NCBI GenBank assembly: GCA_022316685.1
Contig: JAKJHU010000036.1
Coordinates: forward strand, 5,622,036-5,686,035
Reading direction: 5' to 3'
DNA length: 64,000 nt
From: Progne subis subis
Taxonomy: Eukaryota > Chordata > Aves > Passeriformes > Hirundinidae
The notes beneath the pieces are model-generated. The model did not search any database. It saw nothing but the letters and a program-made list of their open reading frames with translations, and was not told the DNA's origin. Position numbers and translations under genes: made by a program. Within the stretch, counting starts at the first letter, position 1, and every line of letters begins with the position of its first letter. Positions 51,437 to 62,160 of the stretch are shown here, piece after piece.

Positions 51437-51492
51437 GGGGAAAAAAAACAAAACAAAAAAAAAAAAAAAAAAAAAAACCACAAAAAAAAACA
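51437..51492. repeat. A-rich tract
   Basis: A-runs are interrupted by single C or CC. There is no retrogene body nearby that I recognise. Confidence 0.9.
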
Positions 51493-53275
51493 CCTAATGC
51501 TTTTTCATCTGTTTTCCCAAAGGTTTGTCTTTGTTCAAACTCCTGTGAGGGTTTTGGCCCATCAAACCTTTTATTACATCAATGGATGCAAGCGCCTTCA
51601 TGCCAAGATAAGACAGGAGGCAATCTTAATATCCTATCCTTAGAAAGTACTATGTGTGGTTATAATTAATACTATGTTATAACTACTAAACTGTAGTTAT
51701 AATGTTTCCTTCTCTAAATTAATGTAAATAATGTTTAAAAGGAGGCATAAGAAGGGAGGAGGAAATGGAAGAAAACTTCACCACAGTAATTCAAAGTCTT
51801 TCTGGGCTGAAGTTAGATTAGCTGTTGGTCTCAGTTTTCTTTGGCCCATTTTCCTCCTGAGGCATTTTGTCTCTCGGATACTTATGTGGCATTGTGGTCT
51901 GGATTTATCTACCTTCTTTGAGAGAGAAACTGGGAATTTTGTTGTTTTCAACTCCTTTTACATACAATGTAGAGGGGCAGATTTATTTGTGAGAATTCAG
52001 TCTTTTCTTAACGGACTAAAGGGTAGTTTGTAAATGTTCTGGGTAGTTTTAAAGGTATTTTACACAGACTTAGCCTTCTGCCTTGTTTACAGGGTAGAAA
52101 TTTTCAATTTTTTCCTTTTCATAGAGGTAAACTCTTACACTTTTCAATTAAAAAAAATATATATTTCTCATGTTATAGAATATTATGGTTATGAAATCTT
52201 ATCTGTCCTAAGACATAACCCAAGAAAAAAGTGAGCATTGAAAAGCTTCAAAGAATTCAGGAAATAATAAAAACTGAACAAGAACTTGGTTGGAAATTTC
52301 TCTTTCTGCAGAGAGGGGAAACTTTTTCCCTAGACAGGTTTTAGAAAATGTGATAAATTCAGAGTATTTTCCCTTTATGTAGATTTACAGCTATATTTTC
52401 AGCTTACATTTTAGCTTTTTTCCAAATGAGACTAGAAATTGCAAAGATATTAATCACGCTTCAAATATTTATAATATAACAGCCAATTCAACTTCAACTA
52501 TAGCATTGCTACTACTATCCCTAAGGTAACTCAATTATACTTATTTTGTATTACATGATGTAATGGATCAGTCTAAGAACATAATGACATCATAAATAAA
52601 AGCTGAGGAAAAAAAAAGAAACTGAAATAATTAATTGAAATAGGCTTTGCAAGAGATGAACAGAGACTGAAGGAATTAACTAAAATAATAACTTCAAGAG
52701 ATGGAGAGACTTAGAGCAAAATTTTGGGCTTCAACAAAAAAATATCTTCCATGTACCCCTACCACATTAGAGGCAATCATTAACTTCTTTCAGTCTCAAG
52801 ATCTATCAATGTAAAACAAATGTACTGCAAACAACTGCTCACCATCCAATGACTGATGCATACCTCATCCCCAAATAACGATTGGCTCCTCTCATCTACC
52901 TCTGTCCCATTTGTATACTGAGCATGATGTTTGTTGTGTGGAATGTCCCTTTGGCCACTTTGGGTCCACTGTTCCAGCTGTGCTTCCTCCCAACTACTTG
53001 TATATCTGCTCACTGGCAGAGCATGACACAATAGAAAGTCCTTGATTTAGAATTAAAACATCAGTGTTTTATCAAAATTATCCTCATACTAAATAAGAAA
53101 CAGCACTGAACCAGCTACTTAGAAAACAATTAACTCTATCCCAGCAGAAATCAAGACAGTCAGTTAAAAAAGGAATTTGAAATTGTGAGTAGAGTAATCT
53201 GTAGGTGGAAAGAGACTATAAATAATTAGGCTACAGAAATATGAATACTTTCAGTCAGATAATCAAGTAGGTGAA

Positions 53276-54435
53276 TGTCATGGGTTAGTACAGTTTAGTT
53301 TTTAGTTATAAAAGAATGTAAAATAATTCTCCAGGTCAAGACCTAGGAATTGCTTTGGAAGAGACAGAGACCTATCAGAGAGTTAGTTAGAATATTGACA
53401 TCTATTCTGACCACTGAAATTGTTAGTTGCGACTTTGGGAAGTACCATATAAAACTCCTTAATTTCCTGTAGGTGGGGTCTTTTCTTTCTTCCTTTGGCC
53501 AGGGAGAGACAGACTGCTTGGGTGCTCTGATCTTTTATGTTTCTGTGAGTTCTTCCTCCTTCATCAGCTCGGCCTTGAAACATCTAACAAGAGCCACAGA
53601 AGGAAAAACAAAGACTAAGTAGATTTAACTCTTTCTTAGCAGCATGGAGCTTCCAGAGCTCAGCGTTTCTCTGAGAGAGTAAGAAAAGACAGAGTAAACA
53701 TGAAGAACAGCAGGATGAAGTCAGTAAAGCAAGAGTGAAAAGACTATTAAGACAGAGGGTTAAAGAGTTGGTTGTTCTATTCATACTTGACCCATGGAAA
53801 TGAACTCTATATTTAGGTCATTCCTTTAAATCATGGGAAAGATATGCATTTAGGGAGATGATTGTTTTAATTTGTGTGTAGATTTAAGCAAAAGTGTTTG
53901 TGATATCTCTGTAACTTAAAGTAGAAAATCTTTGCTTTGAAGTTATTAATCTTTAAAAGGTGACACCCCAATGTGCAAAAGTCTAAGACCCGTGACCCAT
54001 AAGCAGCTTAGAAAGCTGCTCCTGGGAGAGTCACAAAAGCAAGTTTCTCTGGGCAGTTGTTTTTGTGACAGTTTAAAACCCACAAGAGAACTGTTCTAAG
54101 TTGTCAGTAAGATCCATGATTCAAAAAGATACTCTTCCCCTAATGAATTGATGAAAAACTATTATCAGATAGTGAAACTGACTGAAAATTACAAGTTTTG
54201 TCTCTTTATGTTGTTTTTGTAAGAAAGTAAACAGTTTGTAAAGAGAGGGAAAAGTTTTTGAAGTTTCATTCCATTTTAGTTTTTTTCCAACTTTCTGTTT
54301 TTCTATTCTTTTAGTGTAAGTTAATAAACTATTTGTTAATTTTAAAGTTAAGCCTGCTTTGTTTTTCTCCTAGTCTCTCTCTCACAAAAAGAGTAAGTAC
54401 CAAGACCAAAATTTAGTGAACGTAAAACCACTACA
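53276..54435 (+). mobile_element. long ERVL-like solo LTR (1160 bp), uninterrupted
   Basis: It starts TGTCATGGGTTAGTACAG and ends ...AACCACTACA. The flanks GTGAA (53271-53275) and CTGAG (54436-54440) share only TGA, so the expected 5-bp duplication has decayed. A TATA-like TATAAAA lies at 53448-53454 and AATAAA at 54323-54328, about 870 bases apart, which would imply an unusually long R region. This is the reference copy for the two split relatives at 31179 and 41826, and it lacks about 80 bases (between 'gtgtttgtgat' and 'atctctgtaac') that both others retain. Confidence 0.85.
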
Positions 54436-56319
54436 CTGAGTAGTGTTTCTGCCTAGTTTAAAAATTAAAACTATGACAGTGAAGTACTCATTACAGCACC
54501 AGAATACTAAGCCAAACACAGCTATAAAGACTAAAGCAAATATTCCTTTATAATTGTTTTCAAGAATGCATGTATATCAGCTTATCTTCCAGGAAGCCCC
54601 TTGTACTAGTAAATAGATTTTGTCTTCCTTCCCTTTTTACTGGAACTATTTATTAAAGTGAATTCCTTTCTGCATAGGCGTTACATATATTCTGTGACTA
54701 GTAGCAGGAAAATGTAAACAATTGTTTAACATTTGTGAACCAACAATTCTAAACACAGTCCTTGTGTTTGTATTTATTAACATTCCAGCACCAATAAATC
54801 TGGTATTTTCCAGTTCCTTCAGACCAAAATCCCACCAACACTTCTCAGCATGAATCCAATGTGTTTCCAATATGACCAATGAATTTTGCAAATGAAAAGC
54901 ATCTGTGCAGGGTGCGTGTCTCAGATTTTAATTCATTTCACACTGCATATATAGCACAACGTATCTCTGGAAACATTTCTGTTTAAAAAATGCCAGACAG
55001 AGAAGGAGGAAGTTAAAGAAAATAACAGTTTTCAGGAAAAAAAATCCAAAAACAAACACTGTAAACCTAAACTTAATTTCAATTTACATCTAGCATCTCT
55101 TTTGGACTGTTTTCCAAATAATTAAGAATCAGCACAACCACACATAGAGCAACTATTACATTCCCTGTGGTCAAGGAGACAAATCTCAAAATGAACTAAA
55201 ATAACAGAATGGACTTGGATAGAAATTAACTTTCCAAAATCCAGTGGTGGATGGGGGGAAGGAAGGAGGAAGAAAAGAAACAAAACAAAACCAAAAAAAA
55301 CCACCCCAAAACCCAACCAAGAACACAGAACCCCCAAACCTGAAAACAAACAACATAACCCAAAAACCCACAAAGAAACAAACAAGCATATGTAGCTGTC
55401 AGTAATTAATAGGTAAAGAAGAAATGGGAAGGGAGGTTTTAGTTTCAAAGGCTAATTCTAGGTCAGTGTAGCCATGAAGTAGTAGTAAGATATCATCTTT
55501 GAAAGGTAGCTGTGTTTTGAGAAAGGGACTGATCAGGAATTTGGACTTACCTGTAAAAGAAGCCAGGTTATTAATGTTATGAGGAGTAAAGTGGCTCTGT
55601 ATAACTAAAAAAAAGTGATGAAGTAAACTGAGACAAGTTTAGACTCTTTTACACCCCTCCATACTATTTCACTGTATAAATCTCACTAAGACCTTGTAAG
55701 ACTGAGCCTAAGGAATTCTTGTGGACTGACATTCAGCCTGTATTTTTCTATAAACGTTTACAGGAAACATGGTACCCAATCACTACATTCACTGCAGTGT
55801 CTACTAATACTTTATTATAGTGTCTCTCCTCTTTGGTTCTACAAGAAAAAGAAACAGTTCCTATCAAGGACTCATCTGGACACATTTGACCAGATCGAGA
55901 AAATCTCTACTTTGGCGTGAGGCTTCATGAGGTAAACTACAAAAACTGGTGGTTTTTACACCTACAGATTTTTTTTTTTTTTTTTTGCCCTGAGAGAAAA
56001 GAAGTTCTGACATTTTTCTTATATTTTGCTTTTAATATACTTTCTGTGGCTGCTGCTGTAAATACTATTCAAGAAAGATTAGACCTTTTTCTTGTCTTTT
56101 TTCTTTTTCATTTCAGACGTCTACCATCAATTACATCTCATTGCAATATGTCCCATAAGTTGATTAGGCATTGTATAAATAAGTGTTTATATATATATTT
56201 TTTTTTTTTAATTTGCTGCATAGCTATGCATATTGTTAGTCAAGTAGTGAATATTTAGGTGTTTGTGACCTTTCTTCTTAAATGAATTTCTCAAGCAATC
56301 TAATCATGTTACCTGCTCT

Positions 56320-56430
56320 TCTTTGATCTTCATTCAGCTTGTTCCTTTTCCCTTCCCAATCAGGTACCAAGATGTTGAGAAATATATAAAGTATTCCAGA
56401 CACAGCCTTAACAGACCTGATAGACAGTGA
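56320..56430 (-). mobile_element. probable CR1 fragment, reverse strand
   Basis: The wording 'aagtattccagacacagcct' and 'taacagacctgatagacagt' parallels the inverted CR1 segment near 12860. It is heavily diverged. Confidence 0.5.
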
Positions 56431-56610
56431 CTAATACTTTCATGATTGATTACTTAATGTTTTGGCATATGATACCAAAATCTTCATTGACCTTGGATTT
56501 TTTTTTTTTTTTTCCCTCTGAAATATCACATTTAGAGCTGGAAGAGAAATGTCAATACTAATACTGCAAGCAATTTTTCAAAAATTAAATGGAATCGGTG
56601 TGGGGTTTTT

Positions 56611-56634
56611 TGTTGTTGTTGTTGTTGTTGTTGT
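56611..56634. repeat. (TTG)n microsatellite
   Basis: About eight TTG units are followed by an A-run at 56658-56674. Confidence 0.93.
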
Positions 56635-57164
56635 TTTAAGAACTGAGGTAAATATTAAAAAAAAAAAAAAAAAAGAAAGAAAAATAAAAGAACCAATAAT
56701 CGCCTATATTAAAGTCAGTTAGAATATTTAATTTTGACATTTTCCAAATGTTGCAACTTTATCCTTCTAAATGATGTCACCTATAATTGACTACCTTTAT
56801 TTTTGCATTAAAAACCTAATAATTTTAAGCATGTTGGAGATCAAATATAGGATATTTTAATAATTCTAAATTATTTAGTATGCAATGAAGTGTAGAAACT
56901 CACTTTTTCCATGGATCACAGTTCATCTCATAAACAATTTGACACATCTAAAAAAATAAACTCAGTAAAAAAGTTTTGACCATTTTCAATAATAGTGACT
57001 ATTTGTTTTCAATTATTGCTATTTTAACATTTTCATCCATGTGTTATCTTCCTATATAATACTTATTTCAATTTTTTCTCCAATTAAACAGTTTTTCAAG
57101 GGTTTTTTTCCTTCAAATACTTCTGTACATTCTAGTGGCATTTGTATTCTATCTCATGAATGCT

Positions 57165-57300
57165 CACTGCCCTTTCAATTGCAAGTTTCATTAATAGGCT
57201 CTTTACTCTCACTTTCAGGTTGTTAATGAAGATGTGTAATAGGACAAGAGATGATTCTGACCCCTGGGGCAGTATATGACACTTCATTTCATCTTGAAAT
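57165..57300 (-). mobile_element. probable CR1 fragment, reverse strand
   Basis: 'gttgttaatgaagatgtgta' followed by 'attctgacccctggggcagt' corresponds to the inverted CR1 segment that follows 'tgtcattgatgaaaact' near 13250. It may belong to the same old insertion as 56320-56430. Confidence 0.55.
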
Positions 57301-58344
57301 GTTGTTCCTGATTATTTTCTGCATTACTTCAGTCAATCTTCATCCACAAGACTTCATACCTATTTAGATAAGAACTAAATTTCTAAAATTTCTTTGGACA
57401 TAATATCAAATATTAAAATAGAGGAAAAAAAAGAAAAAAAATCTCCCCAGCCCAAATCCCATATGTCTAGTTTGCTCTCTCTAATTCTTTCTACAACTCT
57501 GTAAAGGATAAAATGGGTTTGTCATAGAGTAGAGCAAGCTTCTGCCATACATGCTGCTTGTTGATCATGATCCTACTACTATTAATACACTGCATATGGA
57601 GGCAATGCAAATCCTTGAGCTTTGCATGACCCAGGGAACTAAGAGGAAGACACTTTCTTGAAAAGTTACTGCCTAAATTTGACATGGTCTGAAGAAAGCA
57701 ATAGTGCTGCAGTGACAGACCTTCTTCCTCAGCGGTTGCTCTGCCACCCTAAATAGGTGTTCATATCTGTGCCAGACATTGTCTGCAGCCCCTTTTCTGG
57801 AATAGATACAGACCCAGAACACATGGTCTGAATATTCTGCGTGTGTTTTTGTTAGACCTTGACTAGAACTAGAGAAAGGCTGAGAGTTAGACAGCAGGGG
57901 AGCCCAGCTCCACTAAAAGCTTGGCAGCTGCTCTTAGCACTATCCTAGTACATAGAGACCAGGACAAGCCCTCCTGAGAAGAAAGAGCTTGCTGGCTTTC
58001 TTATAGCACTTAATTTTTAAGTAAGGATGTAATCAGGAGGTTTTAAAGATCTTGTGTTATAAAAGATTTCATGGACATGCTTAGGAGGTAGGAAATCTGA
58101 ATTAATTGGTGTCTTTGTCTAAGTTCTGAAGGTAACATTCTTGCGGAATATGCAGCAAAGCATGCTTTAGCAGAAGGACGTCCTAGACCCAAGGAATTAC
58201 TTAAGTGCAGAGCACTCTTGTGTCATCTGAGGACACTGACCAGTAGCTGTATTCTTTTGTTCTCCTTCCTTCATAGTGGACAAGGTTTTACACTAGTCTA
58301 AGGATTCATAAGGAATCTCTTTAAGAGGTGGTAGTTTACTCTCT

Positions 58345-59019
58345 TATAGCAGTGTCCTTTCACGCCTGGCAGGCATGCAGGCTAGCTCAGTTCTGCACTG
58401 CCACTACGAGGATCGGTCGGGGTTACAGGCAGGGCGAGTAACCTCCTCCCAGTAGGTTCTTAGTTCCCCACACCAGCGAGTGGACCTGATGGAGTTGTGA
58501 CTGCGGCGACGGAAAAAGAGTCGTCTCTCTTTAGGCAGGGTAGAAGGTAGTTTATTAAGGGGAGTCCAGCAAGGAGCTCCACCTCAGACCACTGCTGCCC
58601 AGAGAGAGCAGAGATCAAAGCTTGACAGCCACTTATAAACGGGGGAGGACTGACAACAGGTCAGCCAACCAGGGAACACGGGGGTGGTAACAGGGGTGTA
58701 AACTTTACAACAGGGGGCCAACCACAAAACGAGGGGAGGGGGTTCCCAGGGCCCCAGCCTATCACTCGACACCCTCCCTGGAGCTTTCTAGAAGCCAAGG
58801 AAAGGTCTCGGAGTGATAGACAGGGCGCCCAAGGCGAGAGAGATAGGATTGACAACCCGGGACAAGGGGGAAGGGATGATTGACATTTAATGAATTCTGC
58901 TAACTTGGGATACACAAGTCCAAACCATGACATAGAACAGGGGGTACAAGGAACAAACCATTATAAAAGTACAATATAAAATTACATAAAACGAATAAAA
59001 CAATCCACACACCGCCACA
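58345..59019 (-). mobile_element. ERVK-like solo LTR (675 bp), reverse strand
   Basis: It is flanked by perfect 6-bp duplications CTCTCT (58339-58344 and 59020-59025). On the reverse strand it starts TGTGGCGGTGTGTGG and ends ...CACTGCTATA, where the canonical CA has mutated to TA. It is the same family as 24225-24920, sharing the terminal 'acgcctggcaggc' block. On the reverse strand a TATA-like TTATAAG lies near 58632 and AATAAA near 58553. The R/U5 part is CpG-rich. The 62-90-codon reverse frames are incidental. Confidence 0.9.
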
Positions 59020-59025
59020 CTCTCT

Positions 59026-59639
59026 GTCAGGTAAAAGTTTAATTGACTCAGTCTTGAGGAATGTCTGGAATTACCTTCAAAAAGGGACCATTGACTATGA
59101 ATCTCAAGTAGATGAAGGTATACAAAATGAATAATTTTGAATTGCACAATTTACCACAGATTTAACCATATGGTTTTTATATTTTGTTTTGTTTCATTTG
59201 GAGAACTGGTGAAACACCTGACTTTAGATAGTTCTTCAGAACCTGTCTGTCAGATCCTCATCTGTTTCAAGGCAGATATGGATAATTTGGTTCCACTTTT
59301 AATCTGTAAGCAAACTTATATAGACCAGAAAACATCTTAAGGGCTCATACCTTTTTTTTTTTTTTTTTTTTTTTGATTGATGGTTCTGAACATTTGCTAG
59401 TGATTCAGAAGATTGTGAGTCAGAAAATGAGACTGACTCACATTAAAAACAATTCAGTGCTCTTTTCAGCAAGAAGGGAACAAAGTATTTTCTGCTTATA
59501 AATCTGAATAAAAATTTCCTTTATTTCATTTTTTTCCCCAGCTTGGTTTGTAGGAGATGTTTTTGTGGTTTTTTTTGGGTTTGTGTCTTTGTTTTGGTTT
59601 TTCTGTGGTTATGTTTTCTTTTAGATTTAATGTATTTGG
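59026..59639. other. AT-rich spacer, no gene seen
   Basis: It contains a T-run at 59352-59374 and a T/G-rich tract at 59558-59610. Confidence 0.6.
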
Positions 59640-59930
59640 TTTACAGCAAGGTTTTGGTAGCAAAGACAGGGCTTGTGAAGACACCAAGAGCTGCCCCAGT
59701 GTTGGACACAGACAGTTACAACCATCTTCAAGGACCTGCCACTGGTTGATGCTAAGCCATCAGTGATGCTGGTGGCATCTCTTTGGTAAGAAGGGGAAAA
59801 AAAGCTTAAGTTGTGAGGCAGAGGAGTGAGAATATGTGAGAACAAAAACTATGCTGACTCCAAGGTCCGTGAAAGAGGGGAAGAAGCTGTTCCAAGTGCC
59901 AGAGCAAAGATTCCCCTGCAGCAGTAATTA
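59640..59930 (+). mobile_element. partial ERVL-like LTR (5' part)
   Basis: The stretch 59855-59925 (ctccaaggtccgtgaaagag, then ccagagcaaagattcccctg and cagcag) parallels 25735-25800 of the split LTR (acaaggtcagtgcagcagga, then gtcagagcttagattcccct). Similarity stops abruptly near 59930, so the 3' part is deleted. The limits are approximate and no duplication was found. Confidence 0.5.
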
Positions 59931-60625
59931 ATATTTACTTGCATATTAAAACAACAAAAATTTATACAGATTAATATTTTTCCAACTTACGATTTTTGCG
60001 TGGTACCTATATCAGTTTTATCAGATTTTTGAAGAAAATTTCTCACTAAAAGTAGGAAAATGTGTTGATTTCCTTGGTGTAGTCATAGTTTTTAAACATT
60101 GAAAATGTGTTATAGTAAGACATTTGAAAGAATATTGAACAGAAAAAGCTCTTTTCTAGAAAAAGAATTATGTGCTAGAGATTTAAAGATCATAGGATAA
60201 AGAAATAAATCAAGAAAAACCCGCCAAATTCTGAACAAATATCAAGGGTCATTTCTTCATGCAGAGAATTCTAACTATGTTAGTGTTATATAATGGTTTT
60301 CAACTCAATTGGGTTGGAAAAATAGAGATGAAAGGCAGTGAATAATCATTAGAGTGCTCCCTATGGAGAAATATAATTTGGAGAGGGAAAGGACCATACT
60401 TCAGCACCTTCTTGGTGGGAAGCTTTAAAGTAATGTCTAATTTACTACATTTGTCTGCATTCTTGCCCAAGAGTTCTTTGGTCAAAGTCCCCACCTTCAG
60501 TGAGAGAACTAATAATAAAATTTAGCAATATGAAAAACTTTATATAAATGAAAGCCAGAAATGTTTAAATATACCAAGGTCATGACTAAAATTTAGTGTA
60601 TGTATGGGCACCTAAAAACAAAGTT
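59931..60625. other. AT-rich sequence flanking the provirus
   Basis: No gene is seen. The last bases, CAGCAA (60626-60631), are the left target duplication of the provirus. Confidence 0.6.
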
Positions 60626-60631
60626 CAGCAA

Positions 60632-60937
60632 TGTTGTGGTGCATTAATTGGGTTTATATTTGTAATGTTCTTTTACACCCCCCTCACTGAGATGTAACCT
60701 AATGCTGTTTTACCACTGATTGGGCAATGCCTCTGGGTATTGTCTAGGGCCCCGCTCCCTCGGGGAAAAAGCCACGGTGGGGGAGGGGCCAGCACTCTCT
60801 GGCACCGGCTTTCCATCAGGTAGGGTCTCAAGGCTGAGCAGGACGTAAGAATAGAAGCCGAACTATCCAACCAAGCCAAGAGAGTCAAGACTCTTCCTTT
60901 ATCTTCGGCAGTGTCTAGTCTCGTGGGCAAGGCTACA
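60632..60937 (+). repeat. 5' LTR of the provirus (306 bp)
   Basis: It begins TGTTGTGGTGCATTAATTGG and ends ...GGCAAGGCTACA. U3 contains 'ctgattgggcaatgcc', an inverted CCAAT box shared with the solo LTRs at 22736 and 42583. The site equivalent to the 3' LTR polyadenylation signal reads AATAGA (60850-60855) instead of AATAAA. Differences from the 3' LTR are concentrated at about 60736-60890, while the first 100 and last 70 bases are almost identical. Confidence 0.93.
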
Positions 60938-60939
60938 TC

Positions 60940-60957
60940 TGGCGCCCGAACTGGGGC
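60940..60957 (+). promoter_or_regulatory. primer binding site, tRNA-Lys-like
   Basis: TGGCGCCCGAACTGGGGC lies two bases after the LTR. The first twelve bases match the complement of the lysine tRNA 3' end used by many ERVK elements, and the last six differ in part from the canonical site. Minus-strand DNA synthesis would start here. Confidence 0.88.
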
Positions 60958-61302
60958 TTGAAGACACAAAAAGGTCCCCAAAAAAAGCTGGAAGAACCAC
61001 TCAGAGAGCAAGCACGTGGCTGAAGAAACCCACGCAGTGACAGACCCGTCAGGCTTGGCGTTCGCTGTGGAGTCTCCAGATACAGGACTTTACAGACCAC
61101 AGCTGCAGTTTTCTTCCTTGGACTCAAAAATCCCATCAGAGTGCTGCAAAAAGCCTGCGAACGGCAAGCTGCCTAGGGACGGCCACATGTTTGTGGAAAA
61201 AAGGACCCTAGGATCAGAGACTGAAAACTCTTTATGCACCAAAGAGTGGCCTCTAGGTAAAGGGAGCAGTCGGGAAAGAAAGGAAAGAAACACTGGAATT
61301 TT

Positions 61303-61310
61303 GGTGAGTA
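61303..61310 (+). promoter_or_regulatory. candidate splice donor in the proviral leader
   Basis: GGTGAGTA is a near-consensus 5' splice site between the primer site and the gag start, where a retroviral major donor is expected. No env remains downstream to be spliced to, so any use is speculative. Confidence 0.45.
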
Positions 61311-61336
61311 TCACTTTCAGTTTTCTAAGGGAAAAG

Positions 61337-61569
61337 GGTTTTTTTCTCTATCAGGGAAGGTTTTGCTTTCAGAATGAACGTTCAGAGTGCTTTGGAGATA
61401 GCACACATATTTGGGCAGCCTTGTGGGGGGAGTGGATCCCCTTTTTGGTTTTTTTCTATTGAGGAAGGTTTTGCTTTCAGAGTGAAACATCAGAGTGCTT
61501 TGGAGATAGCACACTTATTTGGGCAGCCTTGCGGGGGGGAGGTGGGGGGTGTGGGTAGATCCCCTTTTT
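61337..61569 (+). repeat. tandem duplication in the proviral leader
   Basis: Two direct copies (61337-61446 and 61447-61569) share 'gaaggttttgctttcag', 'cagagtgctttggagatagc' and 'tttgggcagcctt', each ending in a G-run and 'gatccccttttt'. A third partial start (ggctttttgtctctcc) follows at 61570. The second copy has a longer G-rich insert. The duplication lies where the packaging signal is normally found. Confidence 0.88.
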
Positions 61570-61661
61570 GGCTTTTTGTCTCTCCAGCAAGTTTTTTTTT
61601 TCCTTTCAATTTCTCGGTCACAATAGGGAGAACACAGAAACTCAAAATCAGAGAGCCAAAA

Positions 61662-61859
61662 ATGGGTGCAAGATTGTCTGTTCCCCACAAAAGAGTCTAT
61701 TATTACATTTTTTATACCTTGAATAATGAAGAGACCCATTATTCAAAGAAACAGCTGAAGAAATTAACCCTGTGGTTATTTTCTCAGTTTCCATGCTTAT
61801 CACCAGAGCAAATAAGCTGCCCAGAATTCTGGGAGGCTATGATAAAAAAAAATAGTTGA
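61662..61859 (+). pseudogene. gag: gag 5' end (matrix-like), truncated
   Basis: The frame opens with Met-Gly in good context (aaaaATGGG), as in retroviral gag genes whose matrix protein is N-myristoylated at Gly2. About 65 codons follow, with a basic and hydrophobic mix (KKQLKKLTLWLFSQFPCLS), and a stop comes after an A9 run at 61847-61855. A slippage in that run may have caused the early stop. A complete matrix domain is longer, so this is a remnant. Its place, after primer site and leader, supports gag. Without a database comparison, matrix identity rests on position and the Met-Gly start. Confidence 0.7.
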
Positions 61860-62160
61860 ATATGGCTCCTCAAACAATAAAGATATAGCTTAAAAATTAA
61901 GTTTGCATTGCAAAAGCAAAATAAAGAGGAAAAAAAGGCCAGTTCTTTGTGAATTTTCCCCAGCTTGTACCTTTGCAGGCAGTCCAAGTGCTCAAAACTC
62001 CCATCTCGGGAGTCCCCGAGTTGGGGCGGTTACAGGTTGGTGGGGATTCCTTTCTCCAAAATGGCCGAAGCCACGTGTTTCAGATCCATGAGGAGCCTCT
62101 CCCTTTGTCTGTCCCTCCTTCCCATAATGACTTTTGCAATCCCTTCCTCTCCCCAGACCC
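61860..62160 (+). pseudogene. gag: gag remnant, proline-rich linker region
   Basis: In a different frame from the matrix remnant the sequence encodes a Pro/Ser-rich stretch (SVPPSHNDFCNPFLSPDPP at about 62105-62165). Betaretroviral gag has a proline-rich segment between matrix and capsid, so the position fits. There is no continuous frame linking it to either neighbour. Confidence 0.45.

Larger units (their letters stand above)
43884..53275. other. AT-rich unique sequence, no confirmed gene
   Basis: About 9.4 kb holds no recognised LTR. It contains a possible decayed retrocopy (45116-45470), a weak inverted CR1 (about 46330-46565), and several simple repeats (48951-49035, 49983-50064, 50101-50119, 50593-50645, 51437-51492). 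The block 50,800-51,150 is purine-rich and unassigned. Confidence 0.5.
54441..58338. other. AT-rich sequence with CR1 traces, no gene seen
   Basis: It contains an A/C-rich stretch at 55270-55385, T-runs at 55969-55986, 56203-56209 and 56498-56513, a (TTG)n run, and two weak inverted CR1 fragments. The block 57,700-58,060 is more GC-balanced and unassigned. Confidence 0.5.

Noticed and set aside
51731..52033. 100-codon forward frame
   Set aside because: It has no domain, AT-rich codon use like the surroundings, and no splice or promoter context.
61016..61462. 148-codon frame in the proviral leader as an accessory gene
   Set aside because: It spans non-coding leader and half of the tandem duplication, with no motif and no conservation evidence.
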